A stretch of 64,000 nucleotides of DNA from Gigaspora margarita (taxonomy: Eukaryota > Glomeromycota > Glomeromycetes > Diversisporales > Gigasporaceae): positions 11,041 to 75,040 of the forward strand of contig WTPW01001540.1 in the NCBI GenBank assembly GCA_009809945.1, written 5' to 3'. The number at the start of each line of letters is the position of its first letter. Position 1 is the stretch's first letter. Positions 11,350 to 23,639 of this stretch are shown piece after piece. A program made the translations under genes and the position numbers. Under the pieces are notes generated by a model. The model saw only the letters and a program-made list of their open reading frames with translations, made no database searches and had not been told where the DNA came from.

Positions 11350-12180
11350 TTTGCATGCTAAGAAGGTTTATTTAGTGCCCAAAGTCATATTTTATTAGTA
11401 AAATTTTGCATAATACAGAATTATTTATTTTTTTATTAATAAAAAATATAGAAAATTCTGCATTATGCAAAATTTTACTAATGAATAATAAATTTGAGCT
11501 TTAAGTAAACTTGTTCAACATTAAAAAATACATTATTTCAGCATATATTCTTTTAATTTTCTTAATGTTTTAAATAAAGATGAGCAAAAATGCATTTTTG
11601 ATGGAAATTTACCAATTTTACTCATCTTTATTTCAAATAGTGAAAAACTTAAATAATTATATACCGCCAGAATGTAGAATTTAGTGCTGAACAAGTTTAC
11701 TTAGGGCCCTAAGTTATAATTCATTAGTAAAATTTTGCATGATGCTGAATTTTCTATATTTTTATTAATAAAAATATAGAAAATTCCGCATTATGCAAAA
11801 TTGTACTAATGAATCATAACTTGAGCTCTAAGTAAACTTGTTCAGCACCAAAAGATACACTATATCGGCATATATTTTTGATTTTTTTTAAATTTTCAAA
11901 TAAAGGAGAGCAAAAATGCATTTTAGATGAAAATTTACCAATTTTACTCATCTTTACTTCAAATATTGAAAAACTTAAACAATTATATGCTACCAGAATG
12001 TAGTTTTTAGTGCTGAACAAGTTTACTTAGGGATCAAAGTTATAATTCATTAGTAAAAATTTGCATGATACAGAATTTTCTATTTTTTATTAATAAAAAT
12101 ATAGAAAATTCAGCATTATGCAAAATTTTACTAATGAATTATAACTTTGATCCCTAAGTAAACTTGTTCGGCACTCAAAA
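11350..12180. repeat. Three tandem palindromes, period about 325 bp
   Basis: Palindromes at about 11366-11520, 11682-11847 and 12011-12171 each have outer arms GAACAAGTTTACTTAGGG and inner arms TTAGTAAAATTTTGCAT. They are separated by about 165-bp spacers that are themselves similar (GAGCAAAAATGCATTTT, TTTACCAATTTTACTCATC). The same layout with different inner sequence recurs at 60820-63020. Confidence 0.85.
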
Positions 12181-12257
12181 TTACACTATTATAGTATATA
12201 TTTGTATTTTATATAAATTTAATTAATACTCAAAATTTTAATCTATTAGCAATATAT

Positions 12258-13055
12258 TATATTATAAGGTAAATAAGGGTATTGTGGCCAGGGGGGGTAT
12301 TGTGGCCAGGTGAAATATCTTGTGATCTAGTGATCAGAATTGGATAAATTTTATACCATTCGATTNGTCTCATTGAGACNAATTGAATGGTATAAAATTC
12401 GCCCAATTCCGATCACNAGATCACAAGATATCATCATTTATGCAAAATATAAGTTTTTGAACATATTTGAATTTATTATTAAATATATGTAGAATATTTA
12501 ATAGTTAATAACTTCTGATCCACAGGTCCGTTTTGGACGATTTTACCACCAAAATGACCNTCTCAGTGAGACGATTCTAACAAGCATAAAATCNNCAAAA
12601 NCCAATNACGGGGTNCNAAGATCGACNTAGATTTATCTTATATATAAAATTATATTAGTAAATTTGCAAAATTTTTACAAATTTACCTTTAACGATCTTG
12701 GGATCCCGTGATTGGATTTTAACGATTTTGTGCTTGTTAGAATCGTCTCACTGAGACGATCATTTTGGTGGTAAAATCATCCAAAACGGACCAGTAGATC
12801 AAAAATTAGTCACTGTCAAAAAACTGGCCACAATACCCCCCCCCCCCTAGAATCTAGTTTTTATATTATATTTGTGTACTAATTAGTTATATCCAAAGCA
12901 ATATATAATATAAAGATTTTTTACAGTAAGATATTCTTTATTATGTATAGTTCAAATAATAAAAATTCTACAAAAATCTATTTGCTAATTAAAAAATTTT
13001 ATTAGTAGAAACTTTGACCTGGCCACAATACCCCCATCTCCCTTATATAGAATTA
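12258..13055. mobile_element. TIR element B, copy 2
   Basis: The ends ATTATAAGGTAAATAAGGGT and the complement near 13055, plus GGGGGTATTGTGGCCAG and CTGGCCACAATACCCCC blocks, match the element at 545-1530. It holds two palindromes: 12316-12435 (centre GTCTCATTGAGAC) and 12505-12820 (arms GGTCCGTTTTGGACGATTTT). The second is also the core of the TAA-flanked MITE at 4669-5269. Several undetermined bases cluster here, as expected if reads from many copies were merged. Confidence 0.8.
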
Positions 13056-13209
13056 TAGTGTAATATAAGATTTTGGCAGACCCCCACCCCTAACGATATT
13101 ATGTAATATTTGTCAGTGTCCTAAAACAGATAACAATCTAACAATTTTTTATTCTAATTATATCAATTTATAATTAACAATTAGAAATTCCTATTGTTAG
13201 TTAATACTA

Positions 13210-13820
13210 TATTTATCGGGTACCTGATATATATCAAATTAAAAAAAATTTAAATAGTAAAAAATGTTTTTTATATTTTAAAGAATAAATTTTTTTGTAT
13301 ATATAGAATATTTGTATTGTAAACAATGATTTAGAATTATAATATATGTAGATTTAAAAGTTATTTTTATTACATATACTCATAGGGTACCCAATATATA
13401 TAAGATTAGCCAAACTATACGATATATATATGGCAGATCACTGATATGTAGTATTTTATATATTTTTTAATTATAGTAATATGGTACCCAATAGAGGCCG
13501 ATATATTGGATTTTGACCTGTGGTATTTATTGGGTACCCGATATATTTCAAATTAAAAAAAATTTTAAAATTTTTTATATTGTAAAGGATAAATTTTTTT
13601 GAATATATAGAATATATGCATTGTAAACAATGATTTAGAATTATAATATATGTAGATTTAAAAATTATTTTTAATACATATACACATCGGGTACCCAATA
13701 TATCTAAACTATACAATATATGTATGATAGGTCACTGATATGTAGTATTTTATATATTTTTCAATTATAGTAATATAGTACCCGATAGGTACTCAATATA
13801 TTGGATTTTGACCTGTGTAG
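13210..13820 (+). repeat. Tandem duplication (about 300 bp x 2) with GTACCC words
   Basis: Bases 13213-13517 and 13535-13820 align along their length: GGGTACCTGATATAT, then GTAAACAATGATTTAGAAT, then GATATGTAGTATTTTATAT, and ending TTGGATTTTGACCTGTG. A short open frame across part of it is a repeat by-product. Confidence 0.85.
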
Positions 13821-14099
13821 GCTTGTAATACTATTCAAAAAACACACTTAACACTTTGTGTTTTCAGTATTTTTTGAACATAGCAAGGGCAAGCAGATAG
13901 TATACTTTTTTTGATATCTTATTTACATATCAAATTGGGCTAAAAAGGCTATAGAAGATGTTTTCATTTTTGGATTGCAAACATATAGTTTAATTTGGAA
14001 TACAATATTTATAGCTAGATTTAAAACAGAGGGTATGTAAAGTATAAATTCAATAGTGATTAGAAAGATGCTAGAAGGTATTGGAAGAGAGTTTGAAGC

Positions 14100-14280
14100 C
14101 CTCTTTGGATACAGTACTGATTTCTGTTCTAGAACCCCTATTTTGATCCTACTTATGGTAGCAGTGTAGAACCTTCAGGTAGATACTTAAATAGGCAACC
14201 AAAAGTTGCAAGTGTGGCTAGTTGTACTCTCATTAATGTACATATTAGGTAACCTCTATGTAGAAAACCCNGGATCTAAT
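14100..14280 (+). repeat. Old 3' fragment of the SINE at 22569-23293
   Basis: TATGGTAGCAGTGTAGAACC through AAAGTTGCAAGTGTGGCTAG and TTGTACTCTCATTAATGTA aligns with 23127-23210 of the young SINE. CpG sites in the young copy are TG or CA here (for example GGCGGACTAC against GGTAGATAC), which fits deamination of an old copy. The 5' part is missing. Confidence 0.75.
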
Positions 14281-14624
14281 AATGCTTAAATAAAACTCTT
14301 AATTCTGAAGTGAGCACCTTAACTTAAAAAAAAATACTTTGCAGAGGTGTTAAATATTATTTGTAATCTAGGGATTACTATCAATATATATCAATTCTGA
14401 AATGTTTGACAATGTATTACTATAAAATTTAAATTTTATTTTGATTTGGTTGAATTATAGAAATAAAAAAATTTTATATATGATTTAATTGGTATATAAA
14501 ACTTTAGGTAAATTTTAGATTTTTTATATATAGTATATATAAAAGTGGGTATAAAATCTAAAAATTTTTGAAGTAAATTTTTTCAAATCTTATAAACTTA
14601 TTTGCTTTCTTACTATATATAATT

Positions 14625-15920
14625 GTCCAGGGTCCTATATAGCCTATCAATCAAATAAATTATCTATATAGAAAGGCTATTAGATGCAAAATTGAAGAAG
14701 ATTCAATATGGCGTGATTCTGCTATTTGATAAAGAAAAAATTGTGGAAAAGATGCTAAATTTCAGGAATTCTCTTGATGTATCACATGAAAATTTTATAT
14801 ATATAAAATTATAAAAAAATAAATATATACAAAATTACTATAAACTTTGAATCTTTGATATTTCTTCCTCTATATATTAACTTAAAATTAAAATTTTTAG
14901 AAATATAGAACAAGAGAAGAAAAAAAATTGAGCTTAGAAATCGAATTAAAATTTTGCTAATTTTGCACAAAATGAAATATAGCTTTGCCAAAGCAAATAT
15001 TTGATGATTTTAAGATTATGAGTATATGTAAAATCATTCTCTGAACAACTTTACTTAGATGACAGAGTAGGTTACTTTGTAAGAAAAATGGGTTATCTAT
15101 GTAATAAAGCTAAAATTTTTTGGGGTTCAATATAAACAGAGTTTTTTATTAGGTAACCTACTTTGGGCCCTTAAGCAAAGTTGTTTAGCACATAATTCTC
15201 AGACTTTTTACTAAATAAAAAATGGGGTTAAAGTTAAAAAAAAATTTTCTAAAAATTTTTTTAGAAAAATTTTTTCTAACTTTAACCCATTTTCACTTAG
15301 TAAAAGGTCCAAGAAAATGTGCTGCAACCTTATTTTAAGTAGAATCACATGCTGAACAACTCTGCTTAAGGGCCTAAAGTAGGTTACCTAATCAAAAAAA
15401 TGGGTTATATTGAACCCCTAAAAATTTTAATTTAGACATAGATAACCCATTGTTCTTACAAGGTAACCTACTTCTGTCACCTAAGTAAAGTTGTTCAGGG
15501 CATAAGTTTATATATACACATAATTTAAAATCATCAAATATTTGTTTTTGGCAAAGTTATATTTTCATTTTGTACAAGATTAGCAAAATTTTAATTCGAT
15601 TTCTAAGCTCAATATTTTCTTTTTCTCTTGTTCTATATTCCTAAAAAATTAATTTTAAATTAATATGTAGAGAAAAAAACATCAAATATTCAAATTTAAT
15701 AGTAATTTTATATATGTTTTTATAAATTTATATATAATAAAAAATTCATTCAAAATAGTGTGACAAATTGGGTGGTTGATATATAATAGAGATAGTATAA
15801 AATGATTGTAAAATGTACTATTTAATATCATTAATAGATTGATCAATTGATAGACTTGTCCTATAATAAAGATAAACTGATCTTGGTTTTGTTAATAAAC
15901 TGTCCTGTGTGCTTACTGTA
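14625..15920 (+). pseudogene. Z-family copy C, 3' part only, split by a palindrome
   Basis: Bases 14630-14790 (CAATCAAATAAATTATCTAT to GATTCTGCTATTTGATAAAG) and 15770-15910 (GATAGTATAAAATGATTG to CTTGGTTTTGTTAATAAACT) together match the uninterrupted stretch 27215-27480 downstream of Z copy B. The coding part of Z is absent. The 1-kb palindrome between the halves is a later insertion. Confidence 0.7.
14796..15738. mobile_element. P-family foldback element, copy 1 (about 0.95 kb)
   Basis: The whole stretch is one palindrome, with nested arms matching from the edges inward. Landmarks are TTCTCTTGTTCTATATT and its complement, TGAACAACTTTACTTAG near 15041 and its complement near 15480, and TAAAGTTAAAAAAAAATTTT at the centre. 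It is homologous to 44677-45716, which keeps outer GGACATGTCC tips that are not visible here. Confidence 0.8.
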
Positions 15921-16741
15921 TACTGTTAGAGGCAGTCTCAGGATTCAGTAATCGAAAGATAATGAATAAACCAACACATACACTAAAAAAAACACAACAA
16001 ACAATAAGGCCAATAAATAAAAGCATATTGAATTGGCAAGATAAGGCTTTAATGATCTTATATTTAATTGGTTTTTATTTAATCAAAAGAAGAAATCAAA
16101 AACACATATTTTATTCTTAATACTTTTGAACACATCTTACAAAAGAACAAATTCTATCTCTTTTATAATATTTTGAAAAAAAACAAAAAGAAAAGAATCA
16201 AAAAAAAGATATTACACTATCTGTTTTACCTTTTCAATGAATTGATGATTTTGGTTACTTTCCATCATGGAAGCATGCACTCAATTTTACTAACTTTGGT
16301 TTTTATTGTAAAAACTTTGACACAAACTTATGCTATACCCAATTTGGTCTTGCAAATAAATCATTATTAAAACTTTACCTTTAATGATTTTTCTATTTAC
16401 AGCACATTTTATTATTAGGACTAATTCATTAAACAAAGGTGCATATTCTTCTGATTATTTCCTTAATGCCTTTCATTCATCAAATTGATTTAGGGCCATC
16501 ATGAACTTGATTTGATTTCTTTTTAATATGATTTTCTTGCTGATTATTTATACAGATTGAGGCTTAGTGAGTGGGGCTTGTATATAAAACTATATGAACT
16601 ATGCACAGAATTGGGTATAGAAAAGAAAAAATATATATATATATATTTGTTTTGATCTGATCATGATCTGATCATGATCTGGTCATGATCTGGTCCCGAT
16701 CTGAGTATGATCTGTTATTAATTGTCATACCTGATGCCAAA

Positions 16742-16930
16742 GTTGGCTAATGCTAAGCTATGACCTATTTTGATATAAAATTTTAAAATTTTTTTGAATG
16801 TTTTTTTTAGTTTTTGTTTTATAGGGTTAGGGTAGGGTTTGGGTATAGATTTTATATTTCTAGAGTATATATAGATTTTATTAGGGCTTATAGTTCAAAT
16901 TGAGACTCCATAGCTTTAGCATTAGCTGTA
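16742..16930. mobile_element. Small MITE with telomere-like centre
   Basis: The inverted ends are GGCTAATGCTAAGCTATG and CATAGCTTTAGCATTAGC. The interior contains TAGGGTTAGGGTAGGGTTTG. It interrupts the left arm of the inverted repeat and is absent from the right arm, so it is younger than the repeat. Confidence 0.65.
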
Positions 16931-17559
16931 ACATTAATTACATACTGTTTTTTTATGATATAGACTAAGTATTTATCCAGATTGAGTTGTGGTAAACAGG
17001 ACTTGAATACAGAACTGTGGGAACTTGAGCAAAGAATAAAGGTGAGCAAATTTTTTTTAAAAAAAAATTTGCCTATTACAGTGCAGTTGAAAATCATCGA
17101 TGTTCCAAAATTTTTTCTTTACTAATCCTTAGCCTTGCCAAATTGTACTACCACTCACTAATAGGTGTATTGTTTTTGGTCTTGGAGGTTGGTAGTTGTC
17201 TGTCCCATTGGCACTGGCCATAGATCTGTCTCAAACAATTTGATAATGACTGTGAGATTTGAAATAACTATCTAAATTTACACTAGAAGACTAGAATTTT
17301 GAGTACAAGTAGATTCTGCAACATTTTTTTTATTTTGTTTTTTTTTGTATTGTTTTTGTATTATTTATTTAAGAGGCTCTGATAGAATAGTGCACTCATT
17401 TTTTGTTTGCCTGTAATTTGGACTAATGAATTGTATTTATCTGTTTTTGTTTTGTGTGAATTTTTTACCATATATTTATTTCTATGAAATCTTGTTCTCT
17501 AGCTTTGAAAGAAGTAGAAAATAAATAATTAATAAAAAAATGTATGATATATACCTGCT

Positions 17560-19130
17560 ACTGATATTTAATCAACCCCAAAGTTGAGTTGATACCTGAA
17601 CAAAAGAAACTAGAACCAAACAAACCTCAAGGAACCTTCAAAACTCCCAATTGATCAAACAGAGTCTGTGAAAAGCAATATATTGTACCTATTATGTTAG
17701 TAATTGCCTGCAAGTGACCCATCTAGAAGAAATATTTACTATCTATCTATTTCGCTGTACTTACTGAAGAACAAGCTGACAAAGTCTAAGTAATTATCAA
17801 TGAAGTGTTTAGAAAACATGATCTTGATGAAAGACAAATTCTGTAGCCCTAAAATTATTTTTGGAAAGAATTGAATAAGTGAGCTCGTGCTATAATCCCT
17901 ATATCAATAAAGAGAAAGAAGAAAATATTGTGTACTTGTTTTTGTATATCTGAATAACTCTGTTTGTAGGAAGCCCTTATTTTGTGCCCTATGTAATTTT
18001 TTTGCTAAAAGTTTCCAATAGTCCCAGAATAAGAAAGATCTAGTAACTGAGGTTATTGATTCATATTATGTTCTAGAAGCCTTTCAAAAATGCAAAGCTT
18101 GGTTCTGAAGAAAAGAAAGTGCTTGGAGCCCTTCCTCCAAAAATGGATTTTTCAATTTGTTAAAGAAGAAGAGCCTATACAAGAATTCTAGAGAAAATTC
18201 ATGTTAAAAAGATAAGAAGACCCATCTATTATAAAAAGATACCAAAGATTAGAAGTGCTAATAGGATAAATAAGGTTTGACCTTGTAAAAAAAAAATAGT
18301 GTTGCAAAAGAGAAATATAGAGAAAAGAAATTGATAAAAAGGATAAAGGTGATGAAAATAGAACCAAAAAAAGTAAAGCCAACCCAAAAGAAGAAACAAA
18401 AATTGAGGAATCAGAGGTTGTCAATAAATAAAATTGGCAAAATTTATTAGAATAAAAAAGATAATTGTAGTCAAATCAGAATTAGAGTTGAAAAGAAAAT
18501 AAAAAAGATGAAAATAAAGTAATCAGTGATTGAAAATTGGCTAGAAAGAAGAACAAAGTTGAGGATAATAACCCTAAAAATAAGATAATATGATAAGGTA
18601 ATTGTTGGTGAAGAGAATGATAATAAAAAAAATAACTCACCAAGAATAAAGTATCTAGACTATGCTTGCAAATCATGAATAAAGAAAGTTGAAAAATTTC
18701 AAAAAAGAAATAATTGGAATAAAGAGACAAAAGAATCTAATAGCATAGAATTTGCTAAAAGTTGATAATATTTTTGAGACTTGTAGAGTTTCTAAAAACA
18801 GAATTGGTAATGAAAAAGGTGGTCTTGAAAAATAGAAAAAAAGTGTTGCTAAATTTTTGAAAAAGAAAATTGTACCTGACCAAGTCTTGAATCTTGCTGC
18901 TATCCTTGACTGAGTTGTAAAAGGAGCTGTCAAAATAAAAATAAGTAAAATGTAAACTCCAACCATTTAGTCTGAATCCAAAAAAGTTTCTGTAATAAAA
19001 ATAAGTTAGAAAAGTTAAATCAAAATCAATATAGTAAAATAACCCAGAAAAAAGAATTGGTCTATACTTACCAGCATATGACTTGTATAAATAAATATTC
19101 AACCCTAGTGGACCTGATATCAATAGAGAT
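17560..19130 (+). pseudogene. Z-family unknown coding gene, copy A (degenerate)
   Basis: The frame near 17770 reads EQADKV-stop-VIINEVFRKHDLDERQIL, parallel to copy B (AQKIINKAFKNCKLDDKQIL). Nucleotide similarity to copy B continues through AAGAAAATATTGTGTACTTG, the GAAAGATCTAGTAACTGAGG region, GAAAATTCATGTTAAAAAG, AAAGAAAGTTGAAAAATTTC and TATACTTACCAGCATATGAC. The protein appears helical and Lys/Glu-rich with a basic downstream part. I do not recognise the family. Stops and frameshifts occur throughout. Because it is repeated and sits inside an inverted repeat, it may be the gene of a mobile element, but no transposase motif is visible. Confidence 0.5.
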
Positions 19131-20501
19131 AAGAAAAAATTTTTTTGAAAGTTTTTTTGTTACTAAAAAAAAATTCTCAATATGTACCTTGTATTGTAAG
19201 TAGTTAGTCATAATAGTTATGGAGTTAAAGAGTGTATAACAAGGAGAACCCTTTGTGATAACATGTGCACAACTTTTTAAATAATATTTTTTTAGTTAAG
19301 TTTTTTCTTTTTGTTTGTTCAAGTTTGGGTCAACCATTTTTTTATTGTTTAGTTTTGTTAAGTTTTCGAAAAGAAAAAGAGAAAGAGAGAATCAGGGAAT
19401 CACATAGTTTTTTTTTTAGGAAATAAAAAAGTAATATAGATAGAATTGTTAGCAGCAGACAGAAAATCCCATGATACCTATGATTTGTTAACTGTACTAT
19501 AATGATCACATTTTTTTAAAAAAATTTTTTATCCCAATTTTGTGCCCAAATTTCTATGTTTCTGTATTCAAGTCCTGTTCACCAAATTTTAATATAGGTA
19601 AATACTTTGCCTACAATTATAAAAAAATCAGTATTAAATTAATAACAGATCATAATCAGATCATGATTAGATTATAAACAGATCGTGACCAGATTGTGAT
19701 CAGATCAAAACAAAAAAATATATATATATTTTTTTCTCATATCTGGTTTTGTACAGAGTTCCTATGGTCTTATCTACTCTCTAAGCCTCAATCTGGATAA
19801 ATAATCAGCAAAAAAATCATATCAAAAACAAAATAAATCAAAATTATAATGGCCCTAAATCAATTTGATATCAAGAGAATAATTAGAAGAATATACACCT
19901 TTGTTTAACAAATTAGTCCTAATGATAAAATATACCATAAATCCATAAATAGAAACAATTATTGAAAGCAAAATTTTAATTACAATTTACTTGCAAGACC
20001 AAATTGGATATAGCATAAGTTCATGTTATAGCTTTTATGATAAAAATCAAAAAAAGTAAATTTGAATACTTATTTCTATGATGGAAAGTAACCAAAATTG
20101 GTAATTTATTAAAAAAATGGAAAAGATTGCATGATAATTTTTTTAGATTCTTTTCTTTTTGTTTCTTTCAAAATATTATAAATAGAAGTAGAATGTATGA
20201 TACACTGGCAGAATAGTGTGCTCTTTAATTTTTTTATAATTCAGACTAACAAATTGTGTTCATGTTGTTTGTTTGTTTTTTTATTATTTTTTTTTAAGTT
20301 GCCATAAATTCACTTCTATAAAATTATATATCTAAATATTATAAAATATATATATATATATGTATGACATTACTCATTATCAACATATAATATAAGTTGG
20401 CAAGACTTAATAAAACTTGAATATTGCAAGTTCACTCAAACCAATAAACTAGATGAAGCTTTAGATAAAAGATTAGATGTATCTATTGTAATGAAAATGG
20501 T

Positions 20502-21108
20502 TAGTGTTCTGACCCGTCATGAAAATCCTAACCTGGGTTACCCACGGGTGGGTCACCTGGGTGACCTAGGTGAACACTAGGTAATAGAAAAATTCTGCTA
20601 CGGGTCACCCGTGGCTGGGTCACCTGAGTAACTCGGGTGAACACTAGGTAACAAAAAAATTTTGCTACGGGTCACCCGCGGGTAGGTAGTCTAATCCTAA
20701 AAAAAAACTTAAAAAAAAAAACAAAAAAAAGCTGTTTTACGCTATATTACCCCTTGCTAACTCCTCACTCCCTTTTTTTTCTCTCTTCTTTTTTTTTTCT
20801 CTCCCTCCCTTTGTGGGTGACCCACAGGTTGACCCACAGGTGACCCACGGGTCACCCATGGGTTGACCACTCGGGTGGCCATAATTCAACCTGGGTCACC
20901 CGCCCACCTGCAGGTGACCCAGGTGATACTTACCCAGGTCAGAANCCCGCAGGTTGACTACAGGTTGACTCACAGGTGACCTGCGGGTTGACCAACAGGT
21001 GACCCGCGGGTCACCCATGGGTTGACCACTCGGGTGGCCATAATTCAACCTGGGTCACCCGCCCACCTGCAGGTGACCCAGGTGATACTTACCCAGGTCA
21101 GAATACTA
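20502..21108. mobile_element. hAT-like MITE with GGGTGACCC iterons
   Basis: The inward tips are TAGTGTTCTGACCCG and TAGTATTCTGACCTGG. The flanks are AAAATGGT (20494-20501) and AAAATGAT (21109-21116), 7 of 8 alike. Both ends carry many GGGTCACCTGGGTGACC-type words, and a CT-rich centre lies at 20740-20815. An 8-bp duplication with TAG tips fits hAT (family knowledge). It is far richer in G+C than its surroundings. Confidence 0.8.
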
Positions 21109-22452
21109 AAAATGATTATATCATTAGTAGTTGCTACAAGTAAAGTTTTTGAAAAAATGTTACTAATTAACAAATTACCAAAGCCCAAAAAATTATCAAC
21201 AAAGCCTTTAAAAACTGCAAGCTTGATGACAAACAAATTCTTCAAGCTATGAAATCTGTATTAGAAGTTCTAGATAAAGTAATCCCAAAAAATAAAAAGA
21301 AAATTGTATACTTGCTCTCATATATTCAGTTATCTAAAGATAGGGTTCAGAGGTTCAAGTTCAGGCCAAACCAAGTTTAGCTAAACCCAAACTGAACCCA
21401 AACCCAAACTAAAGATTTTGCCAATCTCAAACCCAAACTCAAACACAAACTAAATTTTTTAAACTCAAACCAAACTTGAACATAAATATAAGTTCAGTTC
21501 AAGTTCAATTAGAAGTTCATAAAGATGTTTGGGTTCAGGATAAACTTAGAGATGTCAAAGTATATATTAGTATTGTTAAGGTTTGTAAATAAGATATACT
21601 TTTTTTCTTCTGTGAACCAAATATTTGTTCTAGTTACATTGACTCCCTCTCTTCACCTAGTAAAATTTTCAAAGTAGCCTATCAGAATGATGGTTATATG
21701 GGTAATAAGAGTTAGATTGCATATAATTAAAATGTTAGTCATTTGTATAAATTAAATGCATTTATAACCTGTTGAAACAATATTCAATTAAACAAAATAA
21801 TACAGGCTACAACCTAATTATATAATGCTAGAAGAAGAATAATAACTATTTGTATTTTCATAATATAATCCAGAAATAAAAGACAAAACAAATTAATAAA
21901 TTAAAAAAAATATTCAATTATTTAAAATAAATAAAGCAAAAATTTGTGACCTCTGTTAATAATTTTCTTTATGATTAAATGATTATGATTGTGATTATAA
22001 TTGCTAAAACCAGCCACTTATTATAGGTTTGTGTCATACTCAGATTTATGATAAAATAGCTAACTTTAGCAATTGCAATCAAAATCATAATTATTTAATT
22101 ATAAAAAATTAATAATAGTTCACACTATGCATGAGGATGAAAGCATTTCAGGTTTGAAACCCGAAATTAAAATTTGAAGACAAAATTGTTTTTGATCTAT
22201 TTTACTTGAAAGACAAAATTATTTGATACTTTTTTTGAATAGATGAAATTATAAGGAACATATCTATATAAATTTTATTTGCTCTTCCTTATAAAAAATT
22301 TTAATTTTTTCTAATGAAGATGAAATAGGCCTTTTTCAAAAATCAATTTCGGTGGCATCACTAGTTCACACAATTACACAAACTACAAAAACAAATAAAA
22401 AAATTAAATTAATACAAGTAAAATTTTAATATTATTAATTAAAAAATATATA

Positions 22453-23503
22453 CTATATATGTCCAAAAATAAGCTACTATCTAAAATAAGCTACCTCCTG
22501 ATTTTTTTCAAAATTTCAAAAAATCTATTAGCTATTGCTACATATAAAAGTCTAAATTACTATATAAAGGGTGTGGCGCCTTAGAGAAGTGGTCAAGGTA
22601 TCACCCCCAAGCGGCAGATTGACAGTTCGAATCCCACTGGCGACGTTTTGGAGTTAAAATCTGTGTTTGGTAATTGTGGCTTATGATCAGTTGGGCGCAA
22701 AAAAACCTGTAACCTTGGTTCCACCATCTTGAATGGGAGCTCGCGGGCGCAATGATGTACTACATCGCAAATCCAGGGAACCGGAAAAAAAACCCACAAG
22801 AACCCGTTTGGCAAGTCCCAAGTTAGGAGGTAGTGAAAATTGGTCCTTACGGTATTGCCAAAGAAGGTGGTACTACGATCGGAATGAACCTAATGAGGCA
22901 GGTAGCTTCGGTTACCAAATCCGGGCAATGCTACATGTATGGGACACGGAAGTTGCCTCGGTAGGCAGTTTGTGCGAGGGTAAAGTAGCCCTAAGGTTGT
23001 TGATAAGTAAAAGGGTTGTGGCCCTACAATATCTGCTTAAATAAGTGGTGCGTCGGGTAGTAATAGNAGGATCATGAACCAGAGGGTTTAAATAGACAAT
23101 TCCCGTAGTTGGGTTGTAGGTATGGCAGCTAGTGTAGAACCTCTAGGCGGACTACTTAAATTAGGCACCAAAAGTGCACGTGTGGCTAGTTGTATCCTCA
23201 TTTATGTAACAAATACTACGTTACTATAACTCATAATAAATCGCGGCCATAGCACACGGCCTCTAAACATAAAAAAAAAAAAAAATAATAAAATAAATTA
23301 CTATATAAACCTCAAAGTACCATTAAGTAAATTTATTTAGAATATCAAAATACACTTATAGTAAAATTTGGTAGTATTTGGACAAATTTTATTAGTATGT
23401 TTTTCAATTTTTTAACAAATTAAAAAATCTGAATTAACCTACTACATGATTTTTTGTATAATTTTTTGTCCAAAAAAGGTAGCTTATTTACAGACACATA
23501 TAG
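22453..23503. mobile_element. S-family element 4, TA-flanked, carrying a SINE
   Basis: TA-CTATATATGTCCAAAAATAAG on the left and CTTATTTACAGACACATATAG-TA on the right. Without the SINE it is about 310 bp, close to S1 (28080-28394). TA flanks and the CNRTATAT tip suggest a Tc1/mariner/pogo-type MITE. Confidence 0.75.
22569..23293 (+). mobile_element. tRNA-headed SINE with perfect 16-bp target duplication
   Basis: TAAATTACTATATAAA occurs at 22553-22568 and 23294-23309. The head contains a pol III A-box-like TAGAGAAGTGG (about 22582) and B-box-like AGTTCGAATCC (about 22622). A body of about 640 bp of unrelated, G+C- and CpG-rich sequence follows, then an A-rich tail from 23270. At 725 bp it is long for a SINE. 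The open frames inside it are incidental. High CpG content and perfect target copies argue for recent insertion. An older 3' fragment lies at 14100-14280. Confidence 0.85.
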
Positions 23504-23639
23504 TACTGTACATAATTTTGCTAGCCAATCAAATGTTTAAAAACACAATGTAAAGTTTGTAAATCAAATAAATTTTGAGTTACAAACTTTACATGTAATT
23601 TTAAAATTTGATTGGTCAGCAAAATTTTTGATTTTTTTT

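Larger units (their letters stand above)
7077..13820. mobile_element. Possible composite element with GTACCC-type ends
   Basis: The left edge reads ACAGGTCAAAATAGTACAC, and the right edge, read inward, is ACAGGTCAAAATCCAATAT. Next to both tips lie arrays of GTACCCGATATGT-like words (7100-7330 and 13210-13820). This matches the tip-plus-iteron design of other elements here, but I could not find a clean target duplication, and the interior holds several other elements. A second inward tip near 13505-13520 means the right end has been duplicated. Confidence 0.4.
16140..20220. repeat. Long inverted repeat around Z copy A
   Basis: The left arm (about 16140-17100) pairs with the right arm (about 19480-20220). 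Matching landmarks are AAACAAAAAGAAAAGAATC, CAGATTGAGGCTTAG, the TTTTGATCTGATCATGATC array (16645-16715 against 19645-19710) and CAGGACTTGAATACAGAA. The spacer of about 2.4 kb holds Z copy A. A MITE (16742-16930) interrupts the left arm. The right arm is also the upstream flank of Z copy B, so an inversion or a paired insertion is implied. Confidence 0.75.

Noticed and set aside
22569..22650. Functional tRNA gene
   Set aside because: A and B boxes are recognisable but the T stem and acceptor stem do not pair, and a long tRNA-unrelated body with an A-rich tail follows, as in a SINE.
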